From positions 33,257,001-33,321,000 of the forward strand of contig NC_068560.1 in NCBI RefSeq assembly GCF_022201045.2: a DNA stretch of 64,000 nucleotides. The letters run 5' to 3'. The position numbers and the translations under genes were made by a program. Positions 46,601-58,021 of the stretch are shown one piece after another. The stretch comes from Citrus sinensis (lineage: Eukaryota > Streptophyta > Magnoliopsida > Sapindales > Rutaceae). The stretch's first letter is position 1. The number at the start of each line of letters is the position of its first letter. The notes beneath the pieces were generated by a model. The model did no database searches and was not told the origin of the DNA. It was given only the letters and a program-made list of their open reading frames with translations.

Positions 46601-47027
46601 GCTATGTTTATGTGTTGGGGGACAACCGCAATAACAGCTTTGACTCCCATGTTTGGTAGTATTCTCTAGCTTTCCTCATTTTTTGGATTTACTTTTTACT
46701 TTTGTATTTTCTTGAGATCAATCCTTAGGAGTAACATTTTTTAGTTTACCTGTATATCTCTTTTAATTTATCAAAATTTTAAAGTAGTGTCCTTTCCTAA
46801 GGGAGTTTCGCAGAATATAACAATGTGCTTCATTTCTTTCTTTTCTCATCTTAGCTTAGAATCCGTAGGTGCTTTATACTTTCAAAATTTTCAATATATT
46901 TTCCCTCTTTCATGCCCCCTTTCTTATTTTTCAAATGTTGATTGATAATATTAATAGGGGACCTCTGCCGGTAAAAAATATTGCTGGAAGATACCTTACA
47001 CGCTGCTACAGACCATCAGACAGCTGA
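43640..47027 (+). CDS. Type I signal peptidase, plastid Plsp-like
   Basis: A membrane serine endopeptidase that removes signal or thylakoid-transfer peptides. Six exons: 43640-43867, 45621-45683, 45777-45845, 46156-46242, 46588-46655, 46958-47027, joining to 194 aa. The catalytic Ser is Ser61 in PSSSMYPTL and the general base is Lys109 in FIKRIVAKAGD. The conserved box GDNRNNSFDSHVWGPLP follows in exons 5-6. A single hydrophobic segment (about 39-51, IGLLLW core) just before Ser61 is the expected membrane anchor. Sequence around the motifs is closest to chloroplast Plsp1/Plsp2 proteins, but those are about 290-370 aa with a long transit region, and this protein has only about 40 residues before the anchor. 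Either it is a short paralogue or an upstream exon was missed. Intron 1 is long (1.75 kb). Target compartment is uncertain. Confidence 0.9.
45965..46109. repeat. Tandem duplication in signal peptidase intron 3 (about 73 bp x 2)
   Basis: The unit containing TTTGAAAACAAACAAAGC and GTTCCAATTACTATAGTT occurs twice head to tail with about 10 differences. Confidence 0.85.
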
Positions 47028-49392
47028 CCCCAAAAGGAACAGGATGAGATAGTGACTGATCAAATTCCTTCCCATATTGGTTATATATTCATACAGCAGG
47101 TTATCAGGATGGGATGGTGCTGCTAATTCATGGTTCTAACACGCTTCTCTGTAACGATTCATGTGCTCCTTGTTTGCTCCTTGTTTTATATGTTTACATA
47201 GAGAATGGTATTACAATTGAATGTGCTGTAAATAGATTTCCACGAACAGCTGAGATATGTCTAGTTTTGCGTCCATTTCCCCAAAAAGGACTCAACCATG
47301 AAATTTTTTTTTTCTTTTGTGATATGACAATAAGCAGCCTGTATGACTTTATCTTTAGGCATAATACTTTATGGAAATTGCTTTCAGTTAGACTTAAATT
47401 CATTGCACTTGTTCAAATTGTTGAGAGAGATTTTTCTATAAACCCAAGCCCAAAATTTGTGCATACAAGCATGAAGTATCTGCATGAACTGATAAATAGG
47501 TGAGTGGAGTGGAGGGGAGTGGAGTTGGCTTGTGGGTTTGGCATTGATTGCTGACAAATGGCAAGCTTGGCAAATGGAAATAACTCATTAAGTGTTCCAA
47601 TATCTTTGAAGATTCATAGTGGTGTCATCTCAATGAATTTTCAGTTGGGTACAAAAGTTTGGCCTAAACTTTTTAGAAGGTAAGCTTGCAGTTGTATTGG
47701 ATCCTACTTTTTTCCGGTAAGAAACTCCAATTGGATTTCCATTCACCCAATGGCCAGAAAGCAACCTCTCCACTTTTGGGAAATTATTTATTGAGTCAAG
47801 GTTGGCATCCCCGAATATGAAAGGCAGGAGGTGTGTGGAAGGCGCGCTTAAGGACTTAATTATAAATAAATAAAAGAGAGCAATAAACATCCTTATACAT
47901 GGGTTTGATCATCATTACGCTATTGAAATTGTTTGTAAATTGTGTACGATTGTTAGGTAAGTTTTTTTTTCTGGGAAAATTATCTTAATATCTGTTTATG
48001 GTGCATTACTGTTTTAGTGTCATATGTATGGGGTGAAACAGTGTGTATCTTTTACTATCTTCAGGGCCTACCTACCACAACGAAGCATCAAGTTAGCCGG
48101 AGGCAGAGGCAGTGTTCCCATTCTTATTATTTACCCACTACAACTGAAGCCCATAGCATGTGCAAGTTCAAATAATGGTTCTTCATCTCCATTTTTTTTT
48201 GGGTGGTCGTGTTGTTGACGATGAAGAGTGACACATAAAATTTAAAATAGTTTTTAGAAAACCATTCACTTTTGAATTTCCACAGTTTTCTTCTTTATTA
48301 ATTCATACTTTTGAAACTCGGTTATACCGAATAACATTCATCATTTGTCCTTTGGCAGCAGATTCAACCTGTTGCGGACTCTCGTGTGTTGTAATGTCAT
48401 GACACATGTAGTTGACTTTGGAGAATGGAGATAGTAAATCCCGGGCGTGATGGCTCTCGTTAAGTCGATGAATTTGACATGAAAGCTCTCCCTCTCACCC
48501 CTCTCCTCCACTTTCATTAACGTCAATGACTCTTCCATGCAGCGAATCGCCGCGTGAACAGCAAGCGCCGTTGCTGTAACTGTAAGGGTAGTCTTGTAAA
48601 TAGCCAACGTCACACGCCCATCTTGTCAACATTCCCATTCCCTTTCAACGACAGCGCAACCAACCGAATTCAACAAGTTGATATGGTAATGAATCAGTGT
48701 GAGTGAGAGGGAGAAAATAAAACTTAAAAAAAAAAAAGCAAAACTAAAATTAAATTTAAAGTTTCAAGTGATGCGGAAACAAGGGTAATAAAATATATTT
48801 GTGAAGACGGCCACAGCTGACCGCCGAATCATAAAACCCTCCAAAATTCTACAGTGGGACCTATCACGCAGTGTCGTTGATTGTCCAACAGCCGTCGACT
48901 GTGGTGTGTTGGGCTGTGATCAAGTGTGGCTGTGTCGGCTTGCATGTAATTATTGATTGTTGATTTATAAGACAACCAATAAAACGAGAGCATGTGCCGT
49001 GCCCCCACTTTCGGTTAAAAACTTCACATTCTTAATTGTGCCTTGAAGGTTTTCTTTTTCTTTTTCTTTTTTAAATTTTACCAAATATATATACACACAA
49101 TCTAGTTAGGGTAAAATGAGGATGCTTATAAATAAAAAAATATATATAAATTTTAATATACTTATAAACGAAAAAATATATAATTTTCAATGAATTAAAA
49201 TCTGTGTCGTTTGTTTTTTAATAACAAGATATATATATATATATATATATTGATCTATGTATGTATGTATGTATACCCTCCTTACACTGATAGAGATTAG
49301 AATTGATGTAATTCAAGTTATAATCTATGTAGGGTTTCCAAAATTATTACTATAAAATAGGCATTGAAGAATTACAGATGTATGCGCGTGTG

Positions 49393-49434
<42 letters not shown>

Positions 49435-50692
49435 GACGATAACTAGCAACGATTGTATTGTAACCACTCTCATTATCTCATACAAATAATGAAGCTAACT
49501 AATTATTAGTTTTCTTTAAGTGACTTGTTTATTACAAATATAATATAAGATTTGGTGCATCGAAGACCTTAAGTTATATATATAGGATTTGAAATTGTTG
49601 CGCAAGCAAGCAGGTTTGTATACGGTGAACCGTGAATAATATTTTTTGTTGATTATTTTGTCTGTGTTACAACTTAAAAATTATACAACAGTTTTCTGAA
49701 AACCCTATTGTTCTTATCAATATGATGTTTCAATCAAGTCTAAGTTTTCATGATGAGATAACGAAATTTTGAACCATAATGAGATGAAATTCCACATGAA
49801 CTATAATTAAGTATGAGCTACATATACTTAAATCAATGTACTTTTCAACTCAAATAATAGAGACTAGAGAGTCTCATAAAAAACGAATAAATAAATAAAT
49901 AAATAACCCTAAAATAATAGAGCCATTGAGTACAATGGACCCTCATCTACAAGTACATTCTCTGTGGTCATCTTCTTATATATCCTCTCTCACTATCATT
50001 CAACGTAGACAATAATGCATGACAATTATTCGCCAAATTGTTCATTTTCTTCTTTCGAAAAACTTCGATCATATATCTAACTCATGTAAGTTTTTTGCAC
50101 ATGAAAAAAAATCACTTAATTCCAATTAGTACTGATCAATTATACGACAAATAATCATGAATATATATATGTTAAGAATGTTTTAAGTTCGTCAAAATCT
50201 AGCTATTGTAAGAGCATCACGTGGCCAGAGTTTTTGATATATTATTGTACACAATATGTCATACTATGTTTATATTTTTTTTGTATCAAAACAAAGAGAA
50301 ACCGTAACAATTAATATAATAACTCCATCATCAGACGATAAATAATTATATATCAATTACTTTCCTTGTTAGCTTCAAAGCCTCCGACTTTTCTAGCAGG
50401 TTTGTCGGCCAACCATTAGACATATAAAATATATCTTACGATTTGCTCAATTATATAATTTCGAACACTTATTCCTTTCACACTTCCAATGCTACAAAAA
50501 TCCTTTACCATGCAAATTAAATCAAATGTAGTAGTTCAACCTTGATCATCCTTTATTGCTGGTCACTAAATTAAAAGTCAAAAGAACAACAAATATATAT
50601 CTTCTTTCTTTCACAAGATTATATAAACATGGTTAGTTAGTTAACTTTTTTAGTTCTCTGGAAGGATAATGACTGACAGACTTCTATGAATA
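47028..50692. other. Intergenic region with TA/TG microsatellites
   Basis: 3' flank of the signal peptidase gene, then spacer. Minus-strand ORFs at 47630-47890 (86 codons) and 48341-48613 (90 codons) carry no domain I recognise; they sit in somewhat less AT-rich sequence and could be parts of unrecognised genes. Microsatellites: TA at about 49231-49250 followed by a TGTA run, and mixed TA/TG at about 49394-49434. Confidence 0.5.
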
Positions 50693-50701
50693 AAGATTTA
50701 A

Positions 50702-50903
50702 GAGTAATGATACAGCCACAAACTCTTGTATAAACTTATTTTGTACAAACTGATGTGGCATGATAAGATTGGTTGAATTAAATATCACTTGGCCCACATG
50801 ATTTATTTTTATTAATTTATATTTTCATTCAACCAATGAATTAATGCCACGTCAGTTTGTACAAAATAAGTTTGTACAAGAGTTTGTGGCTGTATCATTA
50901 CTC
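50702..50903. mobile_element. Mutator-type MITE (202 bp), near-perfect inverted repeats
   Basis: The arms of about 60 bp differ at only two places; they start GAGTAATGATACAGCCACAA and contain CTTATTTTGTACAAACTGA. A perfect 9-bp target duplication AAGATTTAA flanks it (50693-50701 and 50904-50912). There is no ORF. The high arm identity suggests recent activity, or that the hairpin is kept uniform. Confidence 0.92.
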
Positions 50904-50912
50904 AAGATTTAA

Positions 50913-53900
50913 ATATTAGCAAATTTCATCATGTGTGATGTCTAAACGTACGCAATTTTAGGCTCATAAATTTCGTGGAGTTGATGCACTGAAATTCAAG
51001 AACCAATGAATTTGGTGGATGTGAAGGCAAGTAGCCCAAGTAGTGGATGTGGGCATTATCTTTCTTTAGATAAAGAAGAATATGTAAACATGTATGTAAA
51101 TATCCTGATTTTTTTTGTGGGGTGGGGTGGGTGGGGGAGAGTCCTGAATTAATCCATGCCTGGAAATCTATGCTCTCTTATAATTTCATTAACAGATCAA
51201 TAAAGTTGGATATAAATATTTGAATGGGATAAAAACTCTTTTAATCCATACAATTGGAGCAATTCATCCAATCAATCTTCATGTTTTTAAAAAAATACTT
51301 CAAAAAAAATTTCAATTCGCTACTTCTATAGTTGTATATTTAACTTTTACAACTACTTTGAGCTGCCTAAATTAATCTTTTCTTAAAATTTAATTATACG
51401 TCTATATATATATATGAAAGGTATTTTTAATATCCTAGCTCTCTTAGGCTTGCGAACGGACAAAGAGGAGCTCGACTATATAACACTTTTTACAAGCTTG
51501 AAAAATATGAGACATCAAAAAGTTCTTCTATCTATATATAATTATAATTAAAGATGTTGTTGTATACAGAACTGCTTTGAGGTAGCTATCAATATCTAGA
51601 ACAATTTTTTTTGTAGGTGCTTTTTTGACAAGTGCTTTTAAGCAAGGAGATTGAGACAATCACTTATTAAAATTGTGCTTTTGTATACCCATTCAAACGA
51701 TTCAGCTGGGCGTGGAATACCTTTTGACAAGTTAATTAATATATATCTTCTGTCAGGTTGGATTAGTTAATGCTTTTAACTTGATTTCCTCCTCGAAAAG
51801 AAATATCTTACCAGAATTTCATGAGCCGGCAGCCACCTACTTGTTACAATTATTATTTAATTAAACCAACTAATTAGTTTTAATCTATGGGAGTAATCTT
51901 TGTACAACAATAATTAATCATTAATCACTTAATGGACCATAAATTATTGCCATATGATTTTCATTTTATTAATTTATTTTTACGGGGGTGGGCGCCAGGC
52001 GAAATAATAAGGTTTGGCATAAAATTTAATTTCGGACCAATACATGGATTATACTTCGATTGAATCATATCCTACATGTATATTGTATACAAGCAATTGC
52101 AAAATCTTCAATCATAATACGTACATAAAATGTCTCAGGATTTTACTTATTTTTAAATATCTTAAGAATTTATTGATTTAAGATAAAACGTCACGTCTAT
52201 CTTTGATCGGTCAAGATAAAACTGAATCACAGATACATCAACTCATTCTTCATGCGGATGTAATCATTTTGTAAAATACAAACTTTTAAGTAGTCAAATG
52301 TATTTCTAGAGCAAAATAACGTTATATATATATATATATATATATATAACTTTTATTATTCCATTCTAAAGCAATTTGTGTGTCGCTTTGTAACTTGGCA
52401 GGGCTGCATTGTATGCAAGCGATTTCCAAATATCAGCATTTCTTCAATTTGTTTTTAAGATAACGAGATGGAAATTTCAAAGCTAATGAAAAGATCGTTA
52501 GCAGAAGCGTGTGGGACAACAAACAAACAGCAAACACAAATTATGTTTTCAAGTTGTAAAATTGATACTACTAAATTTAATTGGCTTTTGGTTTGGATGA
52601 CCACTGCCTTTTGTATACATGAAGGAAAGAATGGTATCCGATTGGATTATATATATCACCAATCCTGATGAAACGTATCTTGAAAAAATTAATTATAATA
52701 ATTTTTGTAAGCCAAGGGTTTCTAGGCAATTTGGGATACTTGTTTCTATTGACAGCTTTTTGAATGATCAGACAATTATTGTGAATTATTGGCCCAAAAA
52801 TAAAAATAAAAATCGCACGTGCTTTTTTGTTTTTAAATGGCTTTATGAAATAAAAGTACTTTTGGTAATATATATCCAATAGAACTAATTCGAAATAAAA
52901 AGATGATGCTATACAATACGTAATTGAATTTAATTAGTTGTAGTAGATAAGAGTAGAATTGAACCCCATTTTCTTGATGGCTTTCAATTTGGTACTTCAA
53001 TCCTTATCACCTTTATCTAATAATTAAATTCCCTCCCATCTCTTAGTGAAATGGCCATAGATATATAGAACAAAAACAGACCAGAATTTTTATAGTGTTT
53101 ATTTAATTCTTCCACTAATGTCGACTCTCTACAACAATATATATAGATAGCTACAAGGTGCCACTTAATTTTCTAATAGAAAGTTGCATTAAGTTACCAA
53201 GTTGAAGTAGGTTACAAATTATAGCTTTTAAGAAAAAAATGATCGAAAATGGGGTTCTCAATAATGACAAACCCCGATGCAAGCAATAACGATGGCCAAC
53301 GTGTGCGTAGGGTATTTTGCCACGTATGGAGGACAAATTGAATCCACCTCCACTTTGATTAGTTATAATCTTTCTTTAGTGTTTTACAACTACCTTTAAA
53401 TCCTTGTACATTGATATCTAATTGATTTTTTTAACCCAATTTGGTGAATTAATGAAGTTACTGTTGTTTTTACCAACCAGAAGTCCATGATCACTACCTG
53501 ACAAATTGGGATAAACTTTAAATGTAAGACAGCAAATCTTGGTGAAGATTTATGTCATGTAAAAGTTCGAAAATAGATATTTTCAGTAATTAAAAGAAAA
53601 AAACTATAATAAGGGAAATTACAATTCACGTAGTTTTCTATTCAACATAAAATCTACAATTGTTAACATGTTTCTAAAACACCCATTTCTATTAGGAGTT
53701 AATTCTTAATTAATCATTTACCCATATTTTATGGACTAAATGATCTTTTAATTCCCTATGATTTGAGTCAAATCTCCCATTACTATCATTGCTCTTAAAT
53801 CTAATTTTTCAAGAGTAAAAATGTAAATTAATATTTCTATTTGATATAACTTGAAAATCAAACAAATCTGAAATGCAACATGTAAAAAGTAGAAGATAAT

Positions 53901-55045
53901 TAGGTATATTCTAACGAAAATTAATGAATATACAATAAAGACCTCTCGGTAATATTTTTTAAAATATAAAGACTAACTAAGAAGTTAACTTAAATTATAA
54001 GAATTAGAAACCTCATTATAAGGCAGCTTTCAATCATCATAAAAGAAAATAAATCGATATCAAATATTAAATCTATGTATATAATTTATCATAACTGTTG
54101 AATTAGCACAAAAAGAGGACCTCTAATAATATTAAGAGCATCAAAACTTGAGTGACGTGACACTTTTTGATACACAAAGAACTTCATCAAGCTGTAAAGA
54201 AAACTTTTGCTTTACACAATTTCCACAAGAGGAGAGGTGTCAAAATTTTCAGGACTTAGAAAAAGAAAGTATCGCATTCATGATGGAGAAGAAAACAACG
54301 ATAAAAAAAACAATAGGGAATTCAAAGATACTGTCTGCTTAGAAGAGCTAAGTGCCTTTGATTAATAACCTTTCTTTCCTCAGTTATTGGGGACCAAAGA
54401 AAAGAATTTGATACTGCTTTTCCACTTATCTACTACCAATCAATGGCAGCACATGATCATGCACATGCTTAGTGGCTGCAGCGCCGTATGTATGTGTTAT
54501 ATTTTTAAGCGTACAAATAAGTTAAAAGCATTTTGACTGGTCGTATTACAATTTTAATGAATAATGAATAGGAACATATTCTCTTCAAATAACGATGGAT
54601 GAGGAGCCATACACGTGAGAATTTTGATTCTGAAGTTTGTTTTATACAAGAGATTAAACATAAAAATAATAGCTTGATACAGCTATCAGTTCTACTATAT
54701 AAGCAATGGAACTTGATCTAAGATGACACAAAACTCACAAGTTAATAACCCCTTCCTTGTTTCTGGATTGTTTGGGCTTCTGCTTCCTGAAGTTGCAGAG
54801 AAGCATTGAGAAAAAAGAAAGGGTGTGGGCATGAAGGTAATTACAAGAGTCTTGAGCTTGCATTTTTGCACTCTTTTTTAGCAGTATTTCATTTTAATTT
54901 ACAAATCATGAACATTTTTTTTATCTTCACGCTTGGCATTCTATTAATTTTGCGTGGAAAATATATATGTAACTTGGGGTTTGTTTACATTTTAATACTA
55001 AGGAAACACTTGAAAATATTTTGTAGGGGAAAAAGCATATATATA

Positions 55046-55081
<36 letters not shown>

Positions 55082-55499
55082 TCTATGTATGTTTTAACAT
55101 TTTTAAAACCAAAAAAAAACAAAAAAAAACCCAACTAATTAGGAAAGCAGCTCTGCTCCTTTGATTACCAAACTCTACCCGACCAACATGGAATATTTTG
55201 AAAGCTACATCTATATGTACATATACATGATGGAAAAGTGATTTCAAGTTTCAAATTTGGTTGCCCGTCTTGTACAGCCAAAGTTAATAATTTTACTGCT
55301 ATATGGTTATTGTATCTTATTAAAAATAAGGCAAGACATATATTGATATATAATGGGTAAAGTAACTTTATTTAGGAAAAAAAAGGGAGAAGAAAAGAAA
55401 AAAAAAAGGGGGGGGACTCAAAGACAGTGAAAAGTTGTTTGTAGATTCAGATTGCAGCTAATTGTTTCTGTTGATAATAGTGAAAAGGAAAGAAGTGAG
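50913..55499. other. Gene-poor AT-rich region upstream of the amino acid permease gene
   Basis: No supported gene in about 4.6 kb. Overlapping ORFs on both strands at 52468-52882 (66, 87 and 100 codons) show no domain and are mostly AT-rich codons. Microsatellites: TA at about 52325-52349; TA followed by a TATG run at about 55036-55090. A C-poor, G-rich stretch GGGGTGGGGTGGGTGGGGG lies near 51119-51137. Confidence 0.5.
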
Positions 55500-55507
55500 A
55501 AAGTGAT

Positions 55508-55688
55508 CACGTGGGGCAGAGCTAAATGGTGGGGGTGAGCCGAGTGATGAGAGAGTGTGAGAGAAGCAGCTCTGAAGATGAGATTTTGAGTCAAGCTGGT
55601 TGTTGACATAATACGCGTACACAATGTGTCTTTTTACACCACGTGCCCTTTGGATTTTTTTCACATTGGCACCTACCTATATATATAT
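55508..55688 (+). promoter_or_regulatory. Putative promoter of the amino acid permease gene: two G-boxes and a TATA box
   Basis: CACGTGG at 55508-55514 and CACGTG at 55640-55645 are G-box cores (bZIP/bHLH sites), and a TATATATATAT run at 55678-55688 fits a TATA box. The ATG is at 56012, so the leader would be about 290 nt, unless it contains an intron. Light or abscisic acid response is an inference from the G-boxes only. Confidence 0.5.
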
Positions 55689-56011
55689 CCCCTCGACTGC
55701 CCCCCTTCTTTGTGTATCCAGAATTCAGTTTCTTTGCATCAAGAAAAGCACTTTGCTTCACTTGGGTTTTTGAGATTCTTGGAAAGTGTGTGAATGAATC
55801 TCAGTTGTGTGTTCTGTTTACAGCAGTGACTTTTACTGAGAGCTGAACTTACAATTATAACTCAAAGAAGCAACAACCCGCATCTCTTTGTGTCTTAAAA
55901 AAGCTTGTCTTTGTTTGAGCATACTTATATAATTTGGCAATACATATATATTTATAGCTGAACAAATTCTTAAAGGCGTATTTTTGTTGGTCTCTTTCAT
56001 AACAAACAAAG

Positions 56012-58021
56012 ATGGCTGGAGTTACTGCTGCCAAGAACCAACACCAAGTTTTTGATGTTTCACTTCCTGAAAGTGGCCCCAAGTGCTTTGATGATGATGG
56101 TCGCCTCAAGAGAACTGGTAAAATTTTATGCTATCTTAAAGTACTTTTTTTTTTTTTCTTTCTCCCGAGAGCACTTTTGTTCAAGTTAAGTTTGTTACTG
56201 ATGGTTCTCTTTTTATCTGCTACTATGCTGCAGGGACTTTGTGGACTGCAAGTGCGCACATAATAACAGCTGTTATAGGATCTGGGGTTCTGTCTTTGGC
56301 TTGGGCCACAGCTCAGCTTGGATGGATTGCAGGACCATCTGTTATGTTCTTGTTTTCTTTTGTCACTTACTACACTTCTACTCTTCTTGCTGCTTGTTAC
56401 CGCTCTGGTGACCCTGTTACTGGCAAAAGAAACTACACTTACGTGGATGCTGTCAGATCCAACCTTGGTATAATTTCACTGCTGTAAAAAAATAAAAATA
56501 AATAATAACCGAATTTTCAACTGGGATTAACTCAGGTCACTCAATTGTTTCGTTTCCTTCTGATTTTCTCAGGTGGCTTTCAAGTAAAAATATGCGGGCT
56601 TGTTCAGTATCTGAACCTTTTCGGAGTTGCCATTGGTTACACTATAGCTTCATCCATAAGCATGATGTGAGTCCTCCCTCCTTCCCCCCCCACCCCCCCC
56701 CCCCCCCCCCCCCCCCACAATTTTATTCAATTTTGGTGATCTTTTCCTATTCTTGGTTATTTGAGATAATGAGTTTTGAGTTTTTTGGTCAATCAGGGCT
56801 ATAGAAAGGTCAAATTGCTTTCACTCTAAAGGAGATAAGAATCCGTGCCATATGAATAGCAATCCATACATGATTGCTTTTGGCATTGTGGAAATTGTTC
56901 TCTCTCAAATACCTGACTTTGATCAGCTATGGTGGCTCTCAATTGTTGCCGCTGTCATGTCCTTTACTTACTCTACTATTGGTCTTGGCCTTGGTATTGC
57001 TAAAGTTGCAGGTAACTTTCACTAATGAGTTAATAATTAATTTGATTCAAATATGGTGTGAAGTGTGTTTCTAATAAGGCTAACGTGTCCTTTTTTTCTT
57101 GCTTAATTTTCAGAAACCGGCAAATTCAGGGGAAGCTTAACTGGTATTAGTATTGGCACTGTTAGTGAAACTCAAAAGATATGGAGAAGCTTCCAAGCAC
57201 TTGGAGACATAGCATTTGCTTATTCTTACTCCATCATCCTCATTGAAATTCAGGTACATTTCTTAATTTTTCCAACAATTTAAATAACCGAAAGTGTTTC
57301 TTATATTGTTTGTTTGATAATTTATTTGCTGAAGTAACCCCGTCAATTAATAATTGTTATGTAACAGGACACGGTTAAATCTCCACCATCAGAATCAAAG
57401 ACAATGAAGAAGGCTTCACTAATAAGTGTTGGAGTCACAACTCTTTTTTACATGCTCTGTGGCTGCTTTGGCTATGCGGCTTTTGGGGACTTGTCGCCCG
57501 GAAATTTGCTCACTGGTTTTGGCTTTTATAACCCATATTGGCTACTTGACATAGCCAATGCAGCCATTGTCATCCACCTTGTTGGTGCATACCAAGTTTT
57601 CTGCCAACCCCTCTTTGCATTCATTGAAAAACAAGCTCATCAACGATTCCCGGATAGCGAATTCATCACAAAGGATATTAAAGTCCCAATCCCTGGATTT
57701 AAGTGCTACAACCTCAACCTCTTCCGGTTGGTTTGGAGGACAATTTTTGTCATCTTAACAACTGTGATTTCAATGCTTCTCCCATTCTTTAACGACGTTG
57801 TTGGTCTCCTCGGAGCTCTAGGATTTTGGCCACTTACAGTATACTTCCCTGTTGAGATGTATATTGCGCAAAAGAAGATACCAAAGTGGAGCACAAAATG
57901 GCTTTGTCTCCAAATCCTAAGCGTAGCTTGCCTAATAATCACCATAGCTGCAGCGGCTGGCTCTATTGCAGGAGTTGTTACTGACCTTAAGTCTTATAAG
58001 CCCTTCAGCACCAGCTACTAA
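56012..58021 (+). CDS. AAP: Amino acid permease (AAP2/3/4 type)
   Basis: A proton-coupled symporter for neutral, acidic and (for AAP3) basic amino acids at the plasma membrane, usually expressed in vascular tissue. Six exons: 56012-56117, 56234-56467, 56573-56666, 56797-57011, 57114-57253, 57368-58021, giving 480 aa, the family's usual size. About 11 membrane segments are visible. Family landmarks include WTASAHIITAVIGSGVLSL just after the cytosolic N-terminus, CYRSGDPVTGKRNYTY, DLSPGNLLTGFGFYNPYW and FFNDVVGLLGALGFWPL. The sequence is closest, from memory, to Arabidopsis AAP3 (At1g77380); AAP2 and AAP4 are near relatives, so the exact orthologue is not certain. All introns are GT-AG. Intron 3 contains a long C tract. 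No breaks were seen. Confidence 0.96.
56684..56716. repeat. Long C tract in AAP intron 3
   Basis: A run of 32 C residues broken by a single A at 56692, right after the exon 3 donor. Similar but shorter tracts occur at 11-26, 11763-11776 and 12174-12194. The exact length is likely to be uncertain in the assembly. Confidence 0.85.

Noticed and set aside
47630-47890. 86-codon minus-strand ORF downstream of the signal peptidase gene
   Set aside because: Its codon content looks a little gene-like, but there is no recognised domain, promoter or neighbouring exon, so I did not call a gene.
52468-52882. ORFs on both strands (66, 87, 100 codons)
   Set aside because: AT-rich, mutually overlapping on opposite strands, with no domain and no splice context; most likely chance.
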